From Protula sp. h YS-2021 (lineage: Eukaryota; Annelida; Polychaeta; Sabellida; Serpulidae): 64,000 nt of DNA. Below the pieces are notes generated by a model that saw only the letters and a program-made list of their open reading frames with translations, did no database searches and had not been told where the DNA came from. The DNA lies in the NCBI GenBank assembly GCA_949752745.1, contig OX457026.1, positions 46,633,256 to 46,697,255 of the forward strand. The letters run 5' to 3'. The position numbers and the translations under genes are program-made. Below are positions 54,979 through 64,000 of the stretch, one piece after another; the first letter of the stretch is position 1; each line of letters begins with the position of its first letter.

Positions 54979-56348
54979 TGTCACGAAATGGATGTCGTGA
55001 TATAGACGGTCTAACGCCTTAGGAGTCGTGTGACTTTAACCACGGTGAACTTCGCTATGGCAAACTTGTGTCAGTTATGTCAAGGCTATAAATTTTAATG
55101 TTTTACGCTCATTTGCTTCAATCGAATTTATTTTCCTTAGATATCTAATTGCAATTCCTGTTCTTTCTTTAAAAGTTCTAGTCGCACATCGACTGAAGTG
55201 TAAAACTCAAGAAGGACTCTGGCAAACAGTTCCTGATATTTATTAAACACACTTACTTTGTATTTGTACAAAATATCCGCGGTTCTTATTTACACGTAAT
55301 ATCCTCGGTTTATATTTTTCCAAAATAACAATTCCCAGTGCACCAGCACCACGTGCACCAACACCCTGTGCACCACTTGGACACACACCTGACGTGTATC
55401 CTCTATGCTTTCTCAAAATCAACTGCTGCTGGTGCAGCAAGCGCGTTCCTTAAATACTCGCTGGCAGAACAGCCGCTGCTAATTAAATATGTAACCAATC
55501 AAAGAGCTTCCCGCCTAAACTTAGAACCAATAAGAAAATAGCTGCCCAAAAACATATGTTCCCAGTGATATACGGGCCAAAAAGTGATGTTTTTGGGAAG
55601 ATCGCGAACTCTACTACAAAAAGGCTTTGTCGGTAATGATCTATGATATTTCTAAATAGTTGAAAATTATACGCAAAGTTTGTGCTAGGTAGCACAAAAA
55701 TTTCACTTGTCTCAAAAACCGACAACATAAAAATTTTTAAACACAAAAATACTGCCAGGTGCACAATCTTGGCGCGATCTACACAATGCTACGTGAAACT
55801 TGAAATTTCGATATCGACTCCTGGAGATATCCGGTATACTTGATATATAAGTAAATTTTTGGATGACCCAAAATCTAACAAAACGACATCAAACGAACCT
55901 GAAACTAGTTCCGTCGTATTCACTGCATCAAGATCCCCCCAAATCCTAAACCGATCGCTGCGGTCCTATCAAGCTCTATACAAAAGCAGCACATCAACAA
56001 ATGCACCCGTGCACCCATCAGCCACTTCAAGGGAAACACCGCACCGAAGGGCGTGGCTCGGCACTCACATGCGTTCCGCATCACAACAAACCGTGTAGAG
56101 CACAAACAGAATCACCAACACGCTCAGAACACTCACAACGCTGAACACGAAATTCTGACAGCGACAATAACACATGCATGCTCAAAAACTCACTTTTGCG
56201 TACTTAAACAGCTAAACATAGCCAAAACGACGTATACTGTCGAGATATGCCCTAATCCTTGTTGAAAGTGGTGATTAAGCCTTAACACTAAAATCAAACT
56301 ACATGTACATCCGAGAAATGCCATAACAGGTCCAGAGATATTCTGACA
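54979..56348 (-). repeat. 3' LTR of element H (alpha type)
   Basis: 1370 bp with full ends TGTCAG (56348 downward) and CGTGACA (54979). It carries the T variants at 55127 and 55569 that reappear in the left part of the hybrid LTR, and T at 56081 where D has C. Confidence 0.9.
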
Positions 56349-56638
56349 ACAACCCCCTTCTCAAGAAAACACTGGAAGTCGTTTTCTTTCAAAAACGTCA
56401 GAATCTTAAAAATTATGTTACAAACTCTTTCTAAAATGCATTTAAAACAAGCGCCGGTTTCCGGTACCTAAGTCTCACAACTTGCAGAAGCAAGTTTTAG
56501 GAACACAAAAGTAGGTTAAAACATACAAAAGATATGAGAAGCACTCAAAATGCACAAAAATACACTTTGAAGTAAATCAAAATGAATGATGAACACCAAA
56601 GTATCTCAAAACAGTTGCCACAAGATATTCACATACAG

Positions 56639-57408
56639 TCACAATCTGCTCATAAAGTCCGCTGCAAAATTATCTGAACCTTTAATTGCTTTAATGTCAA
56701 ATGCGTAATTCTGCAAGAAAAGTGCCCATCTCATCAACCGTCCACTTTCTAATTTTCCCTTTCGTAGATATGCTAGAGGTGCATGATCTGTCTCTAGCGT
56801 GAAGTTCGTGCCGTACAAGTATTTCGCGAAGCGCATTACTCCAAACACTATCGCTAGGCATTCGCGTTCGATCACAGAATAACGTCTCTCTCTATCCAAG
56901 AGTTTTCGACTTGCGTACGCGATCGGGAAAAAGCCATCATCGTGTTCCTGAAGTAACACTGCGCCGAGTCCAGTGTCTGACGCGTCCGTACGTAGCACAA
57001 ACGGTTTGTTAAAGTCCGGTAATCTCAAAATTGGCGCACGGGCCAGAAGTTGCTTCAGCTTGGTAAAAGCGCGTTGCTGCGGTTCCTCCCAAATGACGGT
57101 GTTCGGGCGTCCTTTCTTGACGAGATCTGTCAGAGGCGAAGTGATTTCGGCAAAGTTTGGTATGAATTTGCGATAAAAGCCCGCTAGGCCGAGAAATGAA
57201 CGGACTTGCTTTTTCGTCTTCGGGCGTGGCGCGTCTTGAATTTTCTGAACCTTGTCGTCCTCCATGCGTAGCGTACCGTTTCCAAGCATATGACCGGTAA
57301 AACCAATGTCATCATATCCGATAAAACACTTGGAGGGTCGAACAGTGACGTTGGCTTCCTTTATCCTCGTGAACAGTTTGCGTAACACTTGTAAGTGTTG
57401 TTCCCAAC
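56639..57408 (-). pseudogene. Element H RT (C-terminal end) and RNase H, truncated
   Basis: The open frame from 57388 to the stop at 56639 encodes the RT thumb (TVRPSKCFIGYDDIGFTGH, FLGLAGFYRKFIPN) and a complete RNase H with Asp (LRTDASDTG), Glu (IERECLA) and Asp (LETDHAPL), ending ...FAADFMSRL. This part has no frameshift. It is cut by G's LTR at 57409, just before the YVDD coding region. Confidence 0.9.
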
Positions 57409-58777
57409 TGTCACGAAATGGATGTCGTGATATAGACGGTCTAACGCCTTAGGAGTCGTATGACTTTAACCACGGTGAACTTCGCTATGGCAAACTTGTG
57501 TCAGTTATGTCAAGGCTATAAATTTTAATGTTTTACGCTCATTTGCTTCAATCGAACTTATTTTCCTTAGATATCTAATTGCAATTCCTGTTCTTTCTTT
57601 AAAAGTTCTAGTCGCACATCGACTGAAGTGTAAAACTCAAGAAGGACTCTGGCAAACAGTTCCTGATATTTATTAAACACACTTACTTTGTATTTGTACA
57701 AAATATCCGCAGTTCTTATCTACACGTAATATCCTCGGTTTATATTTTTCCAAAATAACAATTCCCAGTGCACCAGCACCACGTGCACCAACACTCTGTG
57801 CACCACTTGGACACACACCTGACGTGTATCCTCTATGCTTTCTCAAAATCAACTGCTGCTGGTGCAGCAAGCGCATCCCTTAAATACTCGCTGGCAGAAC
57901 AGCCGCTGCTAATTAAATATGTAACCAATCAAAGAGCTTCCCGCCTAAACTTAGAACCAATAAGAAAATAGCTGCCCATAAACATATGTTCCCAATGACA
58001 TACGGGCCAAAAAGTGATGTTTTTGAGAAGATCGCGAACTCTACTACACAAAGGCTTTGCCGGTAATGATCTATGAGATTTCTAAATAGTTGAAAATTAC
58101 ACGCAAAGTTTGTGCTAGGTAGCACAAAAATTTCACTTGTCTCAAAAACCGACAACATAAAAATTTTAAAACACAAAAATACTGCCAGGTGCACAATCTT
58201 GGCGCGATCTACACAATGCTACGTGAAACTTGAAATTTCGATATCGACTCCTGGAGATATCCGGTATACTTGATATATAAGTAAATTTTTGGATGACCCA
58301 AAATCTAACAAAACGACATCAAACGAACCTGAAACTAGTTCCATCGTATTCACTGCATCAAGATCCCCCCAAATCCTAAACCGATCGCTGCGGTCCTATC
58401 AAGCTCTATACAAAAGCAGCACATCACAAATGCACCCGTGCACCCATCAGCCACTTCAAGGGAAACACTGCACCGAAGGGCGTGTCTCGGCACTCACATG
58501 CGTTCCGCATCACAACAAACCGTGTAGAGCACAAACAGAATCACCAACACGCTCAGAACACTCACAACGCTGAACACGAAATTCTGACAGCGACAATAAC
58601 ACATGCATGCTCAAAAACTCACTTTTGCGTACTTAAACAGCTAAACATAACCAAAACGACGTATACTGTCGAGAGATGCCCTAATCCTTGTTGAAAGTGG
58701 TGATTAAGCCTTAACACTAAAATCAAACTACATGTACATCCGAGAAATGCCATAACAGGTCCAGAGATATTCTGACA
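57409..58777 (-). repeat. 3' LTR of element G (alpha type)
   Basis: 1369 bp, minus strand TGTCAGAATATCTC to CATTTCGTGACA. It has several private substitutions compared with the LTRs of D and H. Confidence 0.9.
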
Positions 58778-59172
58778 ACAACCCCCTTCTCAAGAAAACA
58801 CTGGAAGTCGTTTTCTTTCAAAAACGTCAGAATCTTAAAAATTATGTTACAAACTCTTTCTAAAATGCATTTAAGAACAAGCGCCGGTTTCCGGTACCTA
58901 AGTCTCACAACTTGCAGAAGCAAGTTTTAGGAACACAAAAGTAGGTCAAAACATACAAAAGATATGAGAAGCACTCAAAATGCACAAAAATACACTTTGA
59001 AGTAAATCAAAATGAATGATGAACACCCAAGTATATCAAAACAGTTGCCACAAGATATTCACATACAGTCACAATCTGCTCATAAAGTCCGCTGCAAAAT
59101 TATCTGAACCTTTAATTGCTTTAATATCAAATGCGTAATTCTGCAAGAAAAGTGCCCATCTCATCAACCGTC
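58778..59172 (-). pseudogene. Element G 3' UTR and last codons of RNase H
   Basis: 58778-59068 is UTR with the polypurine tract next to the LTR. The pol stop is at 59071-59069, and the last ~34 codons (...IKAIKGSDNFAADFMSRL) run to 59172. CCGTC (59168-59172) is the target duplication of the solo LTR. Confidence 0.85.
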
Positions 59173-60423
59173 TGTCACAGTTTGGGTTGTGACGGTTATG
59201 GGATCTCCGCGCGTAGGTGCCGTTGGCTTGTCATGGAATGAAAATACGAGCAAATAATACGAAAAATTGCGATATATGTCTCGCTATGTCGGGCAGTATC
59301 CGGATGTCAATGAAAACAAACTCCTTTCAACACTATTATGTTTATTTTATCTACTTCGTATGATATGTTCACATTTGTCCACCTTTGTCCACCTTTTTCC
59401 TTTATTATCCAAATTTATGTCTGGCTAATTTATATGCCTTCCCTTCATTGAGTTATCTTTCAGTACCTTAATCATTAATACTTTTATTTCCAAAATAAAT
59501 TATTCACGAACGTTTATTCATCCACCTTTCTCATAATACTTTTTCAAAACCCTTCTTTTTTTGTTGGTGCTAACACCCTTTGCACCCCATTTCGTATAGT
59601 CTTTATCTTATTTCCGTCTTTTCTCGTAATAAATAGACCCACACCTGACGTGCGGCCTCCATGCATTCCAAAAATCAACTGCTGCTGGTGCAGCAAGCGC
59701 GTTCCTTAAATACTCGCTGCCAGAACAGCCGCTGCTAATTAAATATGTAGCCAATCAAAGAGCTTCCCGCCTAAACTTAGAACCAATAAGAAAATAGCTG
59801 CCCAAAAACATATGTTATAAGTGACGTATGGGCCAAAAAGTGATGTTTTTGGGAAGACCACAAACTCGTCTACAAAAAGGCTTTGTCGGCATTTCAAATG
59901 ATCTCTGTCATTTATAAATACTTGAAAATTACACGCAAAGTTTGTGCTAGGTAGCACAAAAATTTCACTCGTCATAAAAACCAACAATATTAAAATTTTT
60001 AAACACAAAAATACTGCCAGGTGCACAATCTTGGCGCGTTCTACACAACGCTATGTGAAACTTGAAATTTCGATATCGACTCGTGGAGATAACCGGTATA
60101 CTTGATATATAAGTAAATTTTTAGATGACCCAAAATCTAACTAAACGACATCAAACAAACTTAAAACTTGCTCCATCGTTTTCACTGGATCAAGATCCCC
60201 CCAAATCCTAAACTGATCGTCACTGTCCTATCGGGCTTTATTACAAAAGTAGAACATCAACAAATGCACCCGTGCACCCATCAGCCACTTCAAGGGAAAC
60301 ACTGCACCGAAGGGCGCGGCTCCACACCCACATGCGTTCCGCATCATCACAAACCGCGTGGAGCACAAACAGAACCATGAACACACTCCGAACACTCAAA
60401 ACGTTAAATACGAAATTCTGACA
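59173..60423 (-). repeat. Solo gamma LTR in RNase H of element G
   Basis: 1251 bp; minus strand TGTCAGAATTTCGTATTT to CCCAAACTGTGACA, flanked by CCGTC on both sides (59168-59172 and 60424-60428). No internal element sequence remains, so it arose by LTR-LTR recombination. A short duplication (TTTGTCCACC) near 59380 and the variant near 59893 are private. Confidence 0.92.
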
Positions 60424-60428
60424 CCGTC

Positions 60429-62852
60429 CACTTTCTAATTTTCCCTTTCGTAGATATGCTAGAGGTGCATGATCTGTCTCTAGCGTGAAGTTCGTGCCGT
60501 ACAAGTATTTTGCGAAGCGCATTACTCCAAACACTATCGCTAGGCATTCGCGTTCGATCACAGAATAACGTCTCTCTCTATCCAAGAGTTTTCGACTTGC
60601 GTACGCGATCGGGAAAAAGCCATCATCGTGTTCCTGAAGTAACACTGCGCCGAGTCCAGTGTCTGACGCGTCCGAACGTAGCACAAACGGTTTGTTAAAG
60701 TCCGGTAATCTCAAAATTGGCGCGCGGGCCAGAAGTTGCTTCAGCTTGGTAAAAGCGCGTTGCTGCGGTTCCTCCCAAATGACGGTGTTCGGGCGTCCTT
60801 TCTTGACGAGATCTGTCAGAGGCGAAGTGATTTCGGCAAAGTTTGGTATGAATTTGCGATAAAAGCCCGCTAGGCCGAGAAATGAACGGACTTGAATTTT
60901 CTGAACCTTGTCGTCCTCCATGCGTAGCGTACCGTTTCCAAGCATATGACCGGTAAAACCAATGTCATCATATCCGATAAAACACTTGGAGGGTCGAACA
61001 GTGAGGTTGGCTTCCTTTATCCTCGTGAACAGTTTGCGTAACACTTGTAAGTGTTGTTCCCAACTCTCCGTGTGTGGTAGTACATCGTCCACGTAATTGT
61101 CCACATTTGGCACGTCTTCCAACAGTTGCTTCATGATTCGGTTAAACGCCGCTCCCGAGTTAACTAATCCAAACGGATTTCGACAAAACTGATATGTTCC
61201 CGTGGATGTCGAAAACGCTGTGTATTTCCGCGATGTTTCTTCCATCGGTATTTGCCAATATCCTTTTGTAAAATCTATTTTGGAAAACACCTTGTCGTTG
61301 CCCACTTTCGCCATAATGTCCTCGTAATTTCCCATCGGCTGCGTATCGAACTTGGTTATTGAATTTAACCGTCTATAGTCGATGCAGAAGCGATTTGTAC
61401 CATCCTTTTTCTTCACAAGCACAATCGGTGAGTTGTATTCAGATCGCGACTCTTCGATTATTCCCCCTTCGAGCATCTTGCTGACTTCATCATCAATATC
61501 TTGTCGTTTGGCGAACGGTACGGGATATGGTTTGACGCGGACTGGCTGTTGTGTCGTCAATTCAATTTTGTGTTCGCCGAGGTTGGTCTTTCCTGGTACA
61601 TCAGTAAAAATCGTCCGGAATTCCGCTAAAAGTTCTCGCACTTGTCTTTTCTGCTCATCGTCAAGTTTAGGATTGATGTTCACGTCGTCAACAGTTTCGG
61701 ATTGTTTCGTTTCGGGTAGATTTGTTACTAATGAATCACACTCGCTGCACTCCTCTGGGTCAGATTCCGCGATTGCGATGCGTGCAAACGCTGCTACTGT
61801 TGATTCTGCGGATTCGTCATTGTCGCTTTCGCTATCAGTGTAAGCGTTTGCATCATTTGCAGCTGTTTCTCGCTCAACGCACTCTTTCAATAAATTTGCG
61901 TGAAAAATCTTTCTTTTTCCGTCCATGTCAATTTCGTAGTCCATCCGGTTCAAAACTCTTGTAACTTTGTACGGTCCTTTCCACTGTAAAAGGAGCTTGT
62001 TTCTATCTGTCGGTAGTAGGAGATATACTTTCTGACCCACGAGAAATCGCCTGTCCCTTGTCTTGCGGTCATAATAATGCTTGTGTTTTCCTTGTGCTTC
62101 CAGCAAACTCTCACGCGCTATTTGACAAGTGTCTTCCAAACGATTTCTTAAGTCCGCAATATAGGCGTATGTGTTCTTAATTTCGGTTGGCGCTTCCTCG
62201 TCCAGCCAGATCTCTTTGAGAATATCCAATGGCCCTTGCACTCGACGACCATAAAGAAGCTCAAACGGTGAGAATCCTGTGCTGGCCTGAGGTACTTCTC
62301 TGTACGCGAAAAGAACTGCCGGTAAATATCTGTCCCAGTCTCTTGGTCGTTCTTTACACATTCGCGTTAACATACTCTTTAGAACGCCGTTTATTCTTTC
62401 GCAGAGTCCGTTGCACTGAGGGTTGTATGGAGTCGTAAAAAGTTGTTTCACGGAAATCAGTCGTGCTAGTTCTGCCATCAGATCTGAAGTGAACTGTGTT
62501 CCTTTGTCACTTAAAATTTCTCGAGGAAATCCAACACGACTAAACACTTCTAAGAGGGCCTCTGCAACGTTAACTGTCTCAATGCGTTTCAACGGAATAG
62601 CTTCTGGATAGCGCGTCGCGTAGTCAACCACTGTTAAAATGTAACGATTGCCGCTCTCTGCGATAGGTGTGATCGGTCCAATGATATCGACGGCGACTCT
62701 GTCGAACGGTGTGTCTATGACCGGCATTTGACCAAGTGGCACATTCCGCACCTTCCCTCGTGGAATAGTACGTTGGCATACGTCACATGACTGACAGTAC
62801 CGTTTTACATCGCCGCTGAGTCCAGGCCAGTGAAAATTTGCAATGATCCGAT
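60429..62852 (-). pseudogene. Element G integrase-RT-RNase H, open frame with in-frame deletion
   Basis: The minus frame is open over the whole stretch: end of the integrase zinc domain (CQSCDVCQRT), core (VAVDIIGP, LSDKGTQF, LCERING), GPY, RT with YVDD (near 61080-61095), and RNase H (LRSDASDTG, IERECLA, LETDHAPL). Ten codons between RT and RNase H (DAPRPKTKKQ region, about 60892) are missing through a 30-nt deletion between CTTG repeats. The first Asp motif of RNase H reads LRSDASD instead of LRTDASD. The frame is cut on the left by the solo LTR and on the right by the beta LTR (flank CCGAT, 62848-62852). Confidence 0.9.
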
Positions 62853-64000
62853 TGTCACGATATTAGCGGGTCCTCGTGTAAGGTGTCGTGTGACTTTCGA
62901 CGGAGCTAGATTATAACGTTTTATAATTTCTGAAATTTCGCTTATAATTATATCCAGTGAAACTGCAGTAGAAATGAACTAGTCTCTCAATTGTATATTT
63001 CTTTTTATTTCTCGTATTCTACTTTATCCACAATGACAACTGTCTGTGCACCAGCACCACAAATAACAACTTCCTGTGCACCACTGGGACTCACACCTGA
63101 CGTGTGGCCTCTATGTTTTCCAAAAAGCAACTGCTGCTGGTGCAGCAAGCGCGTTCCTTAAATACTCGCTGGCAGAACAGCCGCTGCTAATTAAATATGT
63201 AACCAATCAAAGAGCTTCCCGCCTAAACTTAGAACCAATAAGAAAATAGCTGCCCAAAAACATATGTTCCCAGTGACATACGGGCCAAAAAGTGATGTTT
63301 TTGGGAAGATCGCGAACTCTACTACAAAAAGGCTTTGTCGGTAATGATCTATGATATTTCTAAATAGTTGAAAATTACACGCAAAGTTTGTGCTAGGTAG
63401 CACAAAAATTTCACTTGTCTCAAAAACCGACAACATAAACATTTTTAAACACAAAAATACTGCCAGGTGCACAATCTTGGCGCGATCTACACAATGCTAC
63501 GTGAAACTTGAAATTTCGATATCGACTCCTGGAGATATCCGGTATACTTGATATATAAGTAAATTTTTGGATGACCCAAAATCTAACAAAACGACATCAA
63601 ACGAACCTGAAACTAGTTCCGTCGTATTTACTGCATCAAGATCCCCCCAAATCCTAAACCAATCGCTGCGGTCCTGTCAAGCTCTATACAAAAGCAGCAC
63701 ATCAACAAATGCACCCGTGCACCCACCAGCCACTTCAAGGGAAACACCGCACCGAAGGGCGTGTCTCGGCACTCACATGCGTTCCGCATCACAACACACC
63801 GTGTAGAGCACAAACAGGATCACTCAGAACACTCAAAACGCTGAACACAAAATTCTGACAGCGACAATAACACATGCATGCTCAAAAGCTCACTTTTGCG
63901 TACTTAAACAGCTAAACATTACCAAAACGACGTATACCGTCGAGATATGCCCTAATCCTTGTTGAAAGTGGTGATTAAGCCTTAACACTAAAATCAAACT
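62853..64000 (-). repeat. Beta-type LTR running off the window
   Basis: It starts at 62853 with TGTCACGATATTAGCGGG (minus-strand LTR end) and continues through the shared core to the window edge, about 1148 of roughly 1200 bp. Whether it is a solo LTR or the 3' LTR of a whole element cannot be decided here. It is diverged from B's LTRs in the R/U5 part. Confidence 0.9.

Larger units (their letters stand above)
48823..56336. repeat. Tandem segmental duplication, period 3757 bp
   Basis: 48823-52579 (C gag-PR, F RT, LTR) is followed directly by a second copy from 52580. All open frames recur at +3757 with the same translations. Only the LTR portions differ, including a 12-bp deletion near 52435 in the first LTR. 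LTR variants show the event was an unequal exchange between the D 5' LTR and the H 3' LTR (see findings). Confidence 0.9.
54979..57408 (-). mobile_element. Element H: alpha-type Gmr1-like element, 3' portion
   Basis: 3' LTR (54979-56348, 1370 bp), 3' UTR with polypurine tract (56349-56638) and the end of pol (56639-57408), then cut by element G. The rest would lie beyond G's far end, outside the window. It inserted into F. Confidence 0.88.
57409..62852 (-). mobile_element. Element G: alpha-type Gmr1-like element, partial
   Basis: 3' LTR (57409-58777), 3' UTR and pol end (58778-59172), a solo gamma LTR (59173-60423), the rest of RNase H, RT and integrase (60429-62852), then cut by a beta LTR. 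It is closely related to D and H. Its 5' half is outside the window. It sits in H's RT. Confidence 0.9.

Noticed and set aside
1..64000. CRISPR arrays, bacterial operons, prophage or plasmid features.
   Set aside because: No short regularly spaced direct repeats with unique spacers and no bacterial genes. All repeats are explained by LTRs, YR elements, the tandem duplication and the satellite.

Overview
This is a eukaryotic, almost certainly metazoan, repeat block. I found no host protein gene, tRNA, rRNA or CRISPR array. Apart from about 2.4 kb of AT-rich satellite near the left end, every stretch can be assigned to retrotransposons inserted into one another. The metazoan reading rests on LTR elements with primer sites matching the 3' end of tRNA-Pro, a gag of the type that gave rise to vertebrate SCAN domains, and a tyrosine-recombinase (YR) retrotransposon. 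I cannot name the species.

Two kinds of element dominate. (1) Ty3/gypsy-class LTR elements whose polyprotein runs gag - CCHC knuckle - protease - integrase - GPY module - reverse transcriptase - RNase H. Integrase therefore lies before RT, the Ty1/copia-like order typical of the Gmr1-like group. I call the copies A, B, C, D, E, F, G and H. A is intact with two 1040-bp LTRs that read as identical; the others are broken. (2) A DIRS/Ngaro-type YR retrotransposon of about 4.6 kb (ORF1, RT-RNase H, tyrosine recombinase). It is present as one partial copy (YR-1), two full-length copies (YR-2, YR-3) and two 555-bp internally deleted copies (mini-1, mini-2).

Layout: 1-1045 YR-1 fragment (minus); 1046-1089 LTR tip; 1090-3473 satellite; 3474-4557 old LTR. 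Element C (minus) starts at 4558 and its pieces reach 50281. C is interrupted by YR-2 (5356-9968, plus), by B (11108-25333, minus, itself holding A at 11442-18469, plus, in its 3' LTR), by a deleted solo LTR (26348-26983) and by D (28446-48822, minus). D holds mini-1 (30129-30683), E (31832-39023, plus) and a head-to-tail mini-2/YR-3 pair (42533-47716) in its 5' LTR. C's gag is then fused to the RT of a B-like element (F). The C/F segment plus an LTR is tandemly duplicated with a 3757-bp period (48823-56336). Then come H (54979-57408), G (57409-62852, with a solo LTR at 59173-60423) and an LTR running off the end (62853-64000). Five-bp target-site duplications recovered across the nests (CGCTG, CCCTG, CTTAT, ATCAT, ATCGT, CCGTC) confirm the order of insertion.

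Three LTR types recur: alpha (D, G, H), beta (B) and gamma (C, E). They share U3 but have different 3' (R/U5) ends. All of them, and the otherwise unrelated LTR of A, carry the same spaced promoter module: inverted CCAAT, an E2F-like box 16 bp on, and a second inverted CCAAT at 32 bp. The most interesting points are that module, the in-frame UAG between ORF1 and RT of the YR element, the YR mini-elements and tandem junctions, and an LTR that is a visible hybrid of two neighbouring LTRs at a tandem duplication.
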